Source: Adhaeribacter aquaticus DSM 16391 (GTDB taxonomy: Bacteria; Bacteroidota; Bacteroidia; Cytophagales; Hymenobacteraceae). Taken from it: a stretch of 64,000 nucleotides of DNA. Below, in pieces: positions 34,986 through 43,801 of this stretch. The notes under the pieces were generated by a model. That model was not told the origin of the DNA. It did no database searches and worked only from the letters and a program-made list of their open reading frames with translations. The DNA is taken from assembly GCF_000473365.1 (NCBI RefSeq), contig NZ_AXBK01000001.1, positions 1 through 64,000 on the forward strand. The letters are read 5' to 3'. Every line of letters begins with the position of its first letter. The first letter of the stretch is position 1. The translations under genes and the position numbers were made by a program.

Positions 34986-35853
34986 TGTTGTTGATGGTTT
35001 GGTTAAGAAGTTGATCGGTTAGTAAGGTTGATTTTTGAATTAGTAGCTTTTGCTGCTGAAAGTCCTTTAGAAGAATTTTCTGTTGCTCTTTCGTGCACTG
35101 GCTGTAAATAGCCATTAGCTCCTCCAGGCTGGCGCATTGACTAATAAGGCTCTGGATATGGGCATCATCTCCTAGAGTGACAGGAAGGGCACTTTGACAC
35201 CATTGCAGGATCTGCTTGCCAGTCTCTTGGCTCAGCTTATGCTCCGGTTTGCCTTGGAACAGGCTGGTGCGGTCCTTGGAAGTCAGCGCATGATTTTTCA
35301 TATCCAGGTCAAACACCAGTGTAAACTCGTATTCTATACCATCCCGCTGCACCGATTTAAGGCCCACTTTCTCTGGCACCGTACGGCCGTTCTTTTCGGT
35401 TAGTAAATAATCCTGTTTGGTACGGGCGGTGGCTATGATGTGACAAGGTGATTGCAGCATCGCCTGCACGAACCGGTTATGACGAGGAGTAACTTTTGCC
35501 CAGTTCGTAAAGCTGTTGCCTGTTAAGCTGCCATGGTAATCGAGCAGAAACTCCCACTCAAAGGAAATGCTATCAATAATAATCACTTCCATACCGGCAC
35601 TTTCACAAACCTGTAAAGCTTCAGCATAGCTTTCCGGGGAGAAGGGAGCATTAAGGGTTAACACCTTATATTCTCCCAGGTGAGCATATAAGGAAGCAGA
35701 GCCATTTTCTGTATCAATGACGGCTACTTTGGACCAGTCACCACAGAGCCCATGGGCGACCAGTAAGGCACTGTAAGTTTTACCGGAACCCGAAGGTCCC
35801 TGCAGGCACAGGCGTATCTTAGCCTGCGTCCGTTTAGCGGTTTGTAGTTGCAT
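34963..35853 (-). CDS. AAA/RecA-like ATPase of plasmid module (Sak4-like)
   Basis: A 296-residue ATPase with Walker A GPSGSGKT at 19-26 (KIRLCLQGPSGSGKTYSALLVAHG) and Walker B EVIIIDSISFEWE at about 86-98. Size and fold resemble phage-type Sak4/RecA-like annealing-related ATPases (AAA_24). With the overlapping DUF3871 it forms a two-gene plasmid unit. Its leader carries a 19-bp element (35925-35943) also found upstream of the 46.8 kb gene cluster. ATP-driven single-strand annealing or pairing is the likely role. Confidence 0.8.
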   Translation of the reverse strand: MQLQTAKRTQAKIRLCLQGPSGSGKTYSALLVAHGLCGDWSKVAVIDTENGSASLYAHLGEYKVLTLNAPFSPESYAEALQVCESAGMEVIIIDSISFEWEFLLDYHGSLTGNSFTNWAKVTPRHNRFVQAMLQSPCHIIATARTKQDYLLTEKNGRTVPEKVGLKSVQRDGIEYEFTLVFDLDMKNHALTSKDRTSLFQGKPEHKLSQETGKQILQWCQSALPVTLGDDAHIQSLISQCASLEELMAIYSQCTKEQQKILLKDFQQQKLLIQKSTLLTDQLLNQTINNNGNTTNA

Positions 35854-35924
35854 ATTAAGTATGGTTTATGGATTTGAAAAGAGTAAAAATCAAAAGCGCA
35901 GAGAGGGGAAGATGTAGGAGTCAG

Positions 35925-35943
35925 TCTCTCGTACTATTGTTTA
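35925..35943 (-). promoter_or_regulatory. Shared 19-bp upstream element, copy 1
   Basis: TCTCTCGTACTATTGTTTA (plus strand) is identical to 46949-46967. Both lie upstream of minus-strand plasmid genes (72 and about 142 bp from the start). A GAGGGGAAG motif at 35903-35911 lies between this element and the gene, as in the other cluster. It is probably a common promoter or operator. Confidence 0.55.
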
Positions 35944-36049
35944 TACTATGGGAGAATAAAGAGAGCACCGTGACCTCCTCCCGAAAAATCGGACAGCTGT
36001 AAAGTAGAGGAAACGGGCAATTAGTCGTACTAACGAAAAATAGATTGCC

Positions 36050-36475
36050 ATGAAGAAATCAAATTTTACTGAGGCACAAATCATTTCATGACAACCATAA
36101 ACGTGTGCATCGCCTCTACCAAGAAGAAGTCCTGCACCTGAGGACAAAGCGGCCAAGGCGTAACAAGGCTGCCGCGCCCAACGCTTGAATGCTGGAGCAT
36201 AGATTTTGCAACTGATCAGCTTTTTGATGGCCGCAAATTCCGGTGTTTAACTATAGTTGATAATTACAGCCGCCAGTGCCCAGGCATCATAGTAGGACAA
36301 AAATTGAAGGGAGAAGATGTGGTAGCTGCTTTGGAGCGTATCAGGCCAGACACCAAAAAATTGCCCAAGCGTATACAGGTGGATAACGGTAGCGAGTTTA
36401 TCTCGAAGACACTGGACAAGTGGTCTTATGAAAATAAATTAACAATAGGCTTTTCCGGGCCCACAGCTCATTAGG
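36050..36475 (+). pseudogene. Decayed IS3-family transposase
   Basis: It starts as orfA-like (MKKSNFTEAQIIS), jumps by deletion to HKRVHRLYQEEVLHLRTKRP, then shifts frame to WSIDFATDQLFDGRKFRCLT and VDNGSEFISKTLDKW of an OrfB catalytic core. It ends early after GFSGPTAH. Several internal deletions and frame changes show it is dead. It is unrelated in sequence detail to the intact element at 27845. Confidence 0.75.
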
Positions 36476-36639
36476 TGATATAACGCCGGAAGTGTGGGCA
36501 TTAGAGGATATTGATAAATGGTCCTAAGAATGGGAGGAGCTCAGTCTAAATTTGAATTTAGGAGCTTAAAAAATAATGATTGTAAATACCCCATCCACTG
36601 GAAGCGCTATACAAGACTTCGTCAATGCTCATAGGTTAC

Positions 36640-37005
36640 TTAATTAAGATGAATCTTATATAAGGCATACTCATGGACAGCCGCTGCACTTAAAAAATTG
36701 AACTTGAGTTTTAATGTTGGCAGGCCATCCGGAACATGGGAAATAATCGGGAACAACTCGTTGCTCGTGATTAGCATTTCCTCTTTTTTGCCTAGAGATT
36801 TTATCATATAAGCCGCAGCGGTTTCCATGGGAACTCCATTAGGACCAATTTCTGTGATTAGCCCGCTAAAACTAATCTTCGTGGCTACCTGTAGTTCACG
36901 AACGGGAATGTCACCCGTTCGTGAACTATAACCTTTTGCGGTAATTAAAAAAAAGAATGGCGTGCTTGCCACTACTCCCCTATTATGAGGCGATGATAGA
37001 TTCAT
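36640..37005 (-). CDS. Hypothetical protein, 121 aa
   Basis: A single minus-strand frame with an ordinary globular composition (ELQVATKISFSGLITEIGPNG, ETAAAYMIKSLGKKEEMLI, LPTLKLKFNFLSAAAVHEY). A PilZ-like beta-sheet is possible but the R-x3-R start motif is absent, so no family is assigned. A perfect 15-bp hairpin (36892-36928) sits inside its coding region, which is unusual and lowers confidence that the first 40 codons are translated. Confidence 0.4.
   Translation of the reverse strand: MNLSSPHNRGVVASTPFFFLITAKGYSSRTGDIPVRELQVATKISFSGLITEIGPNGVPMETAAAYMIKSLGKKEEMLITSNELFPIISHVPDGLPTLKLKFNFLSAAAVHEYALYKIHLN
36892..36928. repeat. Perfect 15-bp inverted repeat with 7-bp loop
   Basis: TAGTTCACGAACGGG (36892-36906), loop AATGTCA, CCCGTTCGTGAACTA (36914-36928). 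No T-run on either side, so an operator or recombination site is more likely than a terminator. Confidence 0.7.
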
Positions 37006-38749
37006 AGTTTCTTGTAGCTAAAAATTTTAAATAATTTTATATTAATAACAGATTAGTCTACTCCTACCTGTTAGTGCATAGCTTGTTCATGATTTCGACT
37101 TAAATCTTGGTTATGCTTTCTCTTTACCAGAATCGCATTAATATTATGCGCAAAGACACCAGAAGAGTATAAAAATATGATTCCTGCCTTGCTAGGGCTT
37201 CCAATATAGAGCAGTATGGTTCTTCAGCAGGGGTAGTTTACTGGCTCTGGCTAAAAGGGTACAATTTAAAAACATTAGGCACCCGTTTACTGGTATCGAA
37301 CTCCTCCCCTATTGGCTGAGTATTATTCTAAACGATATTGGAAACAATCTGTCTGGTATTGCGGGTATTGCCAAAGTCCAGCTAGTAAAATAGTTGCCGA
37401 TGCACATGTTGTTTAGTTTCCTTTGCAGGATGGCAAAATAGGATAAAGCGTTCCTTGCAGGCCTGGACTGTATCCATGCAGGTAATCAAAATATTAGTAA
37501 CATCATTTGACTTATTAAACCATTTATCATCAAGATGAAATGGTAGATTTATCTAGAAACAGCAAAAGAAGCGATTTATTTGGCTCTCCAGTAAAGTTGC
37601 CCTCCCCTCCCCTATCTCTGATTTTAAAACAACTACCGTCCTATATTTGCTTAGCGCGTCTGGTCGACAACTGAAACTGTTAACTTAAATTTGTATGCTC
37701 CATTTTCTGGAGCGCATAATTTATTTGTGGCAATTGGGAGTAACCTGTGATCTGGTACCCCCTGCTCCTACCGCCTTAATTGTTATCGGATGGACTGGAT
37801 CTAACAAATAATAATTTATTAAGTATCTTCTAGGCTTAGAATATAAATGTAAAAATGTAAAAATGAATAAATGTTAAAGTGAAAAAGCGTAAAAGTGTTA
37901 TACAATTATATTGTTATAGTGTTTTAGTGTTTAATGTAAAACTGTATAACAGTTTTACATTAAAAATGTCTGGCTCAACTGTCTTAGAGGCTCTTTTAAG
38001 TTAGCTTTATGGTTCAGCAGGCACATAAGGAGGGAGCGGCAATCTAGTTTAGGGGAAGTAAAGCAACTGTTCCGTACTAGATACAGAATTCTTCCCGGTT
38101 TCTATTCTCCATGTTATGCTGATGCCTTTTTTTTATTAAGAGAGACGAAGCTCCATGTATACAACGGGTGAGGAAAGGTCATCTGGAATTACTTAATTTT
38201 CAATTCCGGCTAATATCACGCTTACGTTATGTTGCTTCAAGTTAAGCACTGTGAGGAGGATATCTGTTAGAGTTTCTTATATTATCTTTGATTTCCGTCT
38301 ACGGCAAACTAGTAAACCAATAAACATCCTTGCGCCAAGACTTAACAACCAGCCATAAAATTTAAATATTTCATAAATTTATGGTGATTCTACCTTTGTG
38401 ATGTCTGCCTGATGAAGACGCAAGTATCTTCCCAGCATTTTTTGTACCCCTAATTGGTTAAGCTGGTAATGGTTAAGGTTTCTGGATGAAATATGCAATT
38501 TTAAGCAACAGCATTCAGCAGGATCCCATACGCTTTCTAGCTCATTATAAAATCGGTCTACTATTTTATAGGTAACAAATATTTACCAGATTTCTTTTAC
38601 TCAGCAAACTCCCTGCTACCCATTACCTCGTTGTTTACCTTGCTTCCTCAACAGGTGTTTTATCCTTTTAACAATATATGTAAAATACCGGGGAATGCTG
38701 AGCTGATGTTTTCCTTCTTAAAATGTCAGCAAAGGTTTGGGGTATAAAA
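37006..38749. other. Long gene-poor stretch upstream of the partition region
   Basis: No convincing gene on either strand; frames are short and broken. It contains a repeat cluster at 37846-37963 (listed separately). The rest seems to be degraded DNA. Confidence 0.6.
37846..37963. repeat. Repeat cluster near partition genes, distal
   Basis: Repeated short units of the type TGTAAAAATG / GTTAAAGTG / GTAAAAGTG at about 10-11 bp spacing, ending with a long palindrome: TTAATGTAAAACTGT (37931-37945), ATA, ACAGTTTTACATTAA (37949-37963), 15 perfect pairs. Related units flank parA and parB at 38780-38870 and 39995-40150. Candidate centromere-like or operator sites. Confidence 0.6.
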
Positions 38750-38751
38750 AA

Positions 38752-38774
38752 GGCTGTATAAATGATATACAGCC
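38752..38774 (-). terminator. Terminator after the parAB operon
   Basis: GGCTGTATA / TATACAGCC, 9-bp perfect stem, loop AATGA, followed on the minus strand by CCTTTTTTATA. It lies about 87 bp beyond the ParB-like stop, just past the repeat cluster. Confidence 0.75.
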
Positions 38775-38779
38775 TAAAC

Positions 38780-38870
38780 GTTAAAATGTAAAATTGTTAA
38801 AACGTTGAAATGCAAAAACGTATAACTGTAAAACCGTTAAGGTGTAAAACGGTAAAACAGTTACTTCTTG
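38780..38870. repeat. Repeat cluster at the 3' end of the partition operon
   Basis: At least six GTAAAA-C/T-GT-like units in about 90 bp (for example GTTAAAACGTTG, GTATAACTGTAAAACCGTTA, GTGTAAAACGGTAAAACAGT). Spacing is about 10-12 bp, one helical turn. The last units overlap the end of the ParB-like coding region. Confidence 0.6.
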
Positions 38871-39208
38871 CGGTGCTCCGGTGGAATTTCATCGAAGTTC
38901 TTGCCTTCATAATAGGCTCGCAACAAGTCATTTATGATAGCGGATTTCGCTTTACGGTTCCAGTAAGAATCCCGTTCCAGCTTATCTTCCAGCATGGGGT
39001 CCAATGAAAATCCTGTAATTGTCTTTCTGCGGCCTTTGTCGCCGGTAGTGCGGTAATTATGAGTATTTCCTTCAACAGGCTTATTCTTCATTACCAGATG
39101 AGCCGAAAAGTCATTTTCATCCACAGGTTTACTTGTTTCCTGCGGCTTATTGGTAGGCTTATTGTTTCTCCTTAAATCAGCCGAAAAGTCGTCGTCTTTC
39201 TTAGCCAT
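38861..39208 (-). CDS. ParB-like centromere-binding protein (ribbon-helix-helix)
   Basis: A 115-residue protein from MAKKDDDF (39208); an ATG 9 bp further up is also possible. The N-terminal half is polar and disordered with a repeated DDFSA(D/H)L motif (two copies, about residues 6-12 and 31-37). The C-terminal half (KTITGFSLDPMLEDKLERDSYWNRKAKSAIINDLL) has the pattern of a ribbon-helix-helix DNA-binding dimer, typical of small partition proteins paired with type Ib ParA. It overlaps parA by 8 bp. Likely binds the nearby repeat clusters and is stimulated by ParA. Confidence 0.75.
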   Translation of the reverse strand: MAKKDDDFSADLRRNNKPTNKPQETSKPVDENDFSAHLVMKNKPVEGNTHNYRTTGDKGRRKTITGFSLDPMLEDKLERDSYWNRKAKSAIINDLLRAYYEGKNFDEIPPEHRKK

Positions 39209-39986
39209 ATCGCTCAATAAATTCAGTTGCTAAATTATTATAATCTTCCGCAGCATTGCTATCCGGAGCATACACGAAAAGATCCTTGTGCTTTAACTGC
39301 GCTTCATAAATCTTACTATTCTCCCGGATGTAGGTCTTGAATGTTTTAAATTCCTCATCGTTCTTAATAGCATTGGCAATAGCCTGTAAAGCTTTGCCCT
39401 TTTTCTTTTCATTGTAGCGGGTTAAAATAGTGCCGCCGAGCCGTAAGCCGGTATCTTCTGCAACTGAATTGGCATGTCCAATGAGCGTATCAATACCATC
39501 AAACGAAAATGATTCTGTCTGCATAGGAATCAGGTAAAAATCCGAAGCATACAAAGCATTGTTGGTTGTCAGACCTAAATGGGGAGGCGTGTCAATAAGA
39601 ATATAATCGTATTCGTCGGCAATGGTTTTTATTTTCTTTTTAAGAATATCTTCCCTTCTGGCTTTGTTTGAAATGGCTTCCTCATACTGAAGCAAATCTT
39701 TTCCGGATGGTATGATAAAAAGATTATCGTTTATCTTTCGGACAACATCACCAATGTTAGCCTCGCCAGTCAATACCTTGCCGATATGAACCGGCTTAGT
39801 TTCTCCCTGGTTCTCATCCTGGTTGTAGATTATACTGGAAAAGCAGCCGGTCAGGTTTGATTGGGCATCAAGGTCAACCAAAAGCACAGTTTTATTCAGG
39901 CGGGAAAGCGCAGAACCTAAATATGCGGTGGTAGTGGACTTGCCTACTCCACCTTTGTTTTGAGCGATTGTAAAAATTTTGGACAT
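39201..39986 (-). CDS. parA: ParA family partition ATPase
   Basis: A 261-residue ATPase with the deviant Walker A KGGVGKST at 11-18, switch region LLVDLDAQSNLTGCFSS (Asp/Gln) and DYILIDTPPHLGLTTNN. No N-terminal DNA-binding domain, so it is the short type Ib. It forms ATP-dependent dimers on the nucleoid and moves plasmid copies apart with its centromere-binding partner (38861-39208). The region just upstream (39995-40150) carries repeats that probably include the promoter operator. Confidence 0.92.
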   Translation of the reverse strand: MSKIFTIAQNKGGVGKSTTTAYLGSALSRLNKTVLLVDLDAQSNLTGCFSSIIYNQDENQGETKPVHIGKVLTGEANIGDVVRKINDNLFIIPSGKDLLQYEEAISNKARREDILKKKIKTIADEYDYILIDTPPHLGLTTNNALYASDFYLIPMQTESFSFDGIDTLIGHANSVAEDTGLRLGGTILTRYNEKKKGKALQAIANAIKNDEEFKTFKTYIRENSKIYEAQLKHKDLFVYAPDSNAAEDYNNLATEFIERYG

Positions 39987-39994
39987 TTGGATTG

Positions 39995-40150
39995 CTGTTT
40001 AAACCGTTTAACTGTAAAACGATTTGAGCGCAATATACTAAAACGATTATAGCGTACAAATGTAAAATTGTAAAAATGTTTTACCGTTAAATTGAAAAAC
40101 TGTATAACAGTAAAACAATTTTGCAGTTAGGCAGTAAAAATGTTTTACTG
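39995..40150. repeat. Repeat cluster upstream of parA
   Basis: Nine or more loosely conserved units such as TGTAAAACGAT, TGTAAAATTG, TGTAAAAATGTTTTAC, ACTGTATAACAGTAAAAC and GTAAAAATGTTTTACTGTTA. ACTGTATAACAGT recurs from 37941-37953. Likely partition site and/or promoter operator. Confidence 0.6.
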
Positions 40151-40831
40151 TTATTAAATCCTTTCATAAATATGGTGGAATTTACCGGTCAGGGATTTCC
40201 TCCGCCTGGCAATTCTCTTGTAATTTAAACAGGTTGAATTTTTTAGTCAGACCTGAAAAGTCACTTAGTCAGAAGCATTAATCCATTCCTCCATATCAAT
40301 GGAGTAGGAGGGGACTCCCGGTTAAACCTGGTGTTACCCAAATAACCCGTTGAGCGGCAATGTACACGATCCAGAATAAAACATTTTGTTTTGCTATTAG
40401 GCCTGCCGGTTTAATCGGTAGCATATACATGCAGGTAATCATTATGCAAATGATACAGCATAGCAGGAACCCAAAGCTGAACCCCATTGCCTGGCCAGTT
40501 CCGGATTTGCGCTTTATCGTACCAAAGGATTATAAAGGAGCCGGTTTGCAGATAGGCAAATAACAGGTTTGCGGGGAAAGTACTTGAGATAATTTTTAAA
40601 AAATCTGCTCTTTTTGGAAAGCTATGGCCAACTAGCCAATACCTCATTAGGTAGTAGGGGAGTCTTCACAAAACAACTATTTACCGTTATCTGGCTAAGA
40701 AATGCTCAAACTAAATCGTTCGCCAAATAAAGAATTCTGCCAGCTCAGTCATCTATTGTAGATCCTGCGGGACATCTGTGTAACCCCGAAGTAAATGCGG
40801 CTAGGTTGATTACATCATTTCAGCTCCGGAG
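40151..40831. other. Intergenic region without a supported gene
   Basis: Open frames here are short and overlap on both strands without family features. I see no repeat or RNA gene. Confidence 0.5.
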
Positions 40832-41101
40832 TTAATCCGATTTTCGGACTTTCTTTGTAGTGGATTTAGTAGTTAAAAACGGGTCGCCTTTATATTCATG
40901 AACATCTATTTCAGGAAAGCAGAAGACTATTAATAAGCTCTTTGTAGCACACCAGGCAGCGGTCGCCAATATTTTCATCGTCTTAGTTGAGTTCTGCCCA
41001 ATTCTGTTCTTCTTTATCTTAATTTTGTTAGTATTGAGGCATTTCCGCTTATGACAGATTAACCCGTTAATGGTTATGGAATTACATTCATTGCATTTCA
41101 T
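40832..41101 (-). CDS. Small cysteine-rich protein of unknown function
   Basis: 89 residues with an N-terminal zinc-ribbon-like start (MKCNECNSITINGLICHKRKC; C-x2-C, C-x4-C). The rest is basic. Similar tiny CxxC proteins occur on Bacteroidota plasmids. It lies between the partition and replication regions. Coding status is moderately supported by the cysteine pattern only. Confidence 0.45.
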   Translation of the reverse strand: MKCNECNSITINGLICHKRKCLNTNKIKIKKNRIGQNSTKTMKILATAAWCATKSLLIVFCFPEIDVHEYKGDPFLTTKSTTKKVRKSD

Positions 41102-41234
41102 GGGATTACTTATTAGTTTTAGGGTTATAGGGGCATTTCAACTGGGCATAGAAACAGAATTGAAGTCAAATAAAAAAGACCAATTGAGCCGAAATGACTT
41201 TAATCAAAATTTATTTAGAGAAGCAATAAAAGGA

Positions 41235-41370
41235 GAGAGATACTAAGTCAAAATAAGCTTACTGCGGCATAATTTTAACCTACTTAGTAGTTCTCTTAGT
41301 CACTGAGTAATTCTCCTAATAAATGACTTAGTAATTCTCATAATAAAACAGATTTGACTTAGTAATTCTC
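41235..41370. repeat. Replication iterons (oriV)
   Basis: Consensus (T)GACTTAGTAATTCTC. Copies: 41281-41295 (TACTTAGTAGTTCTC), 41301-41315, 41324-41339, 41355-41370 (direct), and 41235-41251 in reverse orientation. Spacing of the direct copies is about 20-31 bp. Iterons are bound by Rep_3-type initiators to start replication. Confidence 0.85.
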
Positions 41371-41526
41371 GCCTTAAGGTTATTACACTATATAGGATTT
41401 AAAAATATATTTAAAATATACGTATTTTAATAGGTAGCTACGGAGGGATCAATTAATGTGGATAAGCCAGAAAACGAAAAAACGAAAGGATCGGGAGATC
41501 CGGCTTCGCACACATAGGCCAACTAT

Positions 41527-41543
41527 GAGAAATACTAAGTGTC
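41527..41543 (-). promoter_or_regulatory. Inverted iteron at the rep promoter
   Basis: GAGAAATACTAAGTGTC is the reverse complement of an iteron-like unit and ends 36 bp before the initiator start. Such a copy at the promoter usually mediates autorepression. Confidence 0.65.
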
Positions 41544-41579
41544 GTTTGCTTTTAGGTCGGCAGGTACGTACTTTAGGCT

Positions 41580-42623
41580 ATGGAAAATGAGCAACTATCC
41601 ATGTTTAGCCTTGGACCCAATGGTGTAATTTACCCCGCCAGTGAGGTTCCGCACCTGAAGCCAAATGCGTTGGTAGTTATCTCCAATATCCTGCTAAATG
41701 GGCAATTTAGGCTTAATTATGTGGAATGGCGGCTGATCTTCGCCATGCTGGCACAAATAGAGGAAAACGATACTGAGTTTAAAGAGTATTATATCCGCGT
41801 TCAGGACATCATTGAAATAAGTGATCTTAAATCCGGGAGCCACCTGTACGAAGAAGTCAGCAAAAACATTAAAAGCCTAATGAGCCATGTGGTTACCTGG
41901 GAAGAGGAACCGCTAAAAGAGAGATTTGCTCACTTGATTTCGGACGCTACCTACTACAAAAAGCAAGGGATTGTTAAGTTAATCCCCCATCCGGATATGA
42001 AACCTCATTTACTTCAGCTGAAAAACCAGTTTACACAAGCCCAGCTGAAACAATGCATTAAATTCAGCAGCAGCTATACCTCGCGGATTTATATGCTACT
42101 GAAGCAGTTTGATAATCCTAAAGCGGGCCACCGCGTTATGAGTATAGATGAGTTTCGGTTTAAATTATGCCTGGACTATACCGAAAAGCTGAGTAAAGGC
42201 AAGAAGTTAGACTACCATATTTACCCAAAGTACTCCGATATGCGGCGTTGGATTCTGGAGCCTGCGCAAAAAGAAATTGCTACCACCGATATAGATTTTA
42301 CCTTTACTCCCATTAAAACCGGCAGAAAGGTAACGGCCATTAAGTTTGTGCTAACACGTGGCAAAAAGGTACTTACGGTAAAAGAAGCGCCTGAAAAAGG
42401 AGAAGAACTAAGTGAAAAGGAAGCATTGGTTTATGGCCAACTATCGACATTAGGCTTTACAGATTTCCAAATTCGGCAGATTTTACATAAAGGTAACCTG
42501 AAAGAGATTCATAAAGTCATTTATGAAGTAAAAACGACAGACTACAACAATTTAGGCAAACCAATTAAAAATAAGTCTGCATACGCCTACGGTATCTTTA
42601 AGAAGAAATTCGGTTTAACTTAG
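41580..42623 (+). CDS. Rep_3/RepB-family plasmid replication initiator
   Basis: A 347-residue initiator. Two winged-helix domains are discernible: the first, about 30-150 (NALVVISNILLNGQFRLNYVEWRLIFAMLAQI...YYIRVQDIIEISDL), and the second, about 160-260 (TSRIYMLLKQFDNPKAGHRVMSIDEFRFKLCLDYTEKL...YSDMRRWILEPAQKEI), as in Rep_3 (RepE/Pi-like) proteins. It binds iterons to open the origin, and dimers repress its own gene. Iterons lie both upstream and overlapping its stop codon. This gene defines the replicon. Confidence 0.9.
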   Translation: MENEQLSMFSLGPNGVIYPASEVPHLKPNALVVISNILLNGQFRLNYVEWRLIFAMLAQIEENDTEFKEYYIRVQDIIEISDLKSGSHLYEEVSKNIKSLMSHVVTWEEEPLKERFAHLISDATYYKKQGIVKLIPHPDMKPHLLQLKNQFTQAQLKQCIKFSSSYTSRIYMLLKQFDNPKAGHRVMSIDEFRFKLCLDYTEKLSKGKKLDYHIYPKYSDMRRWILEPAQKEIATTDIDFTFTPIKTGRKVTAIKFVLTRGKKVLTVKEAPEKGEELSEKEALVYGQLSTLGFTDFQIRQILHKGNLKEIHKVIYEVKTTDYNNLGKPIKNKSAYAYGIFKKKFGLT

Positions 42624-42923
42624 TATTTCTCACTTTTAACTGTATTTAGTTGGTCTATTACATCAAATTTTTTAATTGTATCGAATCCTCTAGTTATTAT
42701 AATAAATTGGAAATTTAACAACCTTATGAATCCCCTTTTATTTATTACTAGCTGACTTAGTTTTTCTCATAGTTGAAAAATTTATACTCATTTTTCAATG
42801 AAGGAGCAGAAGAAGATATTTGACTCCTGAGTTAGCCGCAAGCCACTAACTTCTCCACTGCTGCAAAATGTGGGTGATGGGAAATGGTGTAATTTACTTC
42901 TGTACTTTGACTCATTATTTCTC
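42617..42923. repeat. Iteron copies downstream of the initiator
   Basis: AACTTAGTATTTCTC at 42617-42631 overlaps the rep stop codon (TTAACTTAG). TGACTTAGTTTTTCTC is at 42753-42768 and TTGACTCATTATTTCTC at 42907-42923. All are direct copies relative to the oriV iterons; the last is the most diverged. Confidence 0.75.
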
Positions 42924-43105
42924 ACATTTAACAGAAGTAACTCCTCATATCATCCCATTTTTGTTAATCCTTACGTGAAAAGGAGGCTATATAGGCAATC
43001 TTATCTACCTCGGTGTCCTTGTAAACGTTTAAACTGGAGTGGCTGGCAAGAGAGCCGACAATCGCATCAAGGGTAATAGGGTAGTTATCTACGTGATTTT
43101 ATGAA

Positions 43106-43667
43106 TCATAACCCAAGTGATATCTGGTTGGGATCAACTGGTATCTGCAACCTTCTAGTTTCTTCTTCAGCTTTTACTTTGATGTATTCTTCCACGTAGG
43201 TAACCCGGTCACCATTAAAGAAAACCAATGGGTTAATGAAGTACACATATTCATCTGGGCCACGGGCAATGATACTTGCTTCGAGCAAGGCGGCAATGCC
43301 ATCATAGATTTATTTGGGCGTTTTGAACCGGGTGTAAGCTATGGCTTCCTTCAGCGAAAACTCGAAGGTGTCTTTTTGGAGCTTTATTGCTTCATCACAT
43401 AGCCAAAGAACCGGACAGCCGACTTGGGCAGTTCCCAAAACATATCAAAATGGGAGAGGTAAAGTTTAGCAAACTTTTGTTCGTCTACCTTGATTTATTT
43501 GACAAGTATGTTGTGACCTACTGTTTCACCTGTGGCCGTATCCACCAAATTCATAATCGAAGAGCTGGTTCCGTAATGGTTTCCATCACGGGAATATCTT
43601 CTACCGGGGCAGATGCTAATTTTTTTTGCTTCATTGGAATTTCTGGCGTTTGATCTGGAATACTCAT
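43106..43667 (-). pseudogene. RepL-like second replication protein, degenerate
   Basis: From ATG at 43667 (MSIPDQTPEIPMKQKK) the frame is broken by a TGA/frameshift, continues NLVDTATGETVGHNILVK, TAA (43495-43497), IKVDEQKFAKLYLSHFDMFW, another TAA and a frame change, then DTFEFSLKEAIAYTRFKTPK, TAA (43310-43312), IYDGIAALLEASIIARGPDE and the winged-helix end YVYFINPLVFFNGDRVTYVE. The order and content match RepL-type plasmid replication/maintenance proteins. It indicates a fused or replaced replicon. Confidence 0.65.
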
Positions 43668-43761
43668 AAGCAAGTTTTAAGGGGGTTAAAATTCATGCGT
43701 TTTAACCGCTACGACTTGGCTTAAACTAGAGTTGGGCAAATGTATTCATATTATATTTTAA

Positions 43762-43801
43762 ATTATACGAATCGTATAATTTGATTATACGATTCGTATA
43801 A
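43762..43801. promoter_or_regulatory. Tandem 19-bp palindromes upstream of RepL-like gene
   Basis: ATTATACGAATCGTATAAT (43762-43780) is followed after 3 bp by ATTATACGATTCGTATAA (43784-43801). Both have the same 9-bp arm with one central base. This is typical of a TetR-like or Rep operator, positioned about 95 bp upstream of the degenerate gene's start. Confidence 0.65.

Larger units (their letters stand above)
41102..41579. other. Origin region with replication iterons
   Basis: AT-rich segment upstream of the initiator gene. Four direct and two inverted copies of a GACTTAGTAATTCTC-like iteron lie here (listed separately), followed by a very AT-rich stretch (41380-41450) that could be the DNA-unwinding element. 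No gene. Confidence 0.65.

Noticed and set aside
40296..40647. Three overlapping short frames on both strands after the parA repeats
   Set aside because: They overlap each other and have no consistent family signal.
43387..43653. A plus-strand 88-residue frame
   Set aside because: Antisense to the RepL-like pseudogene; no independent support.
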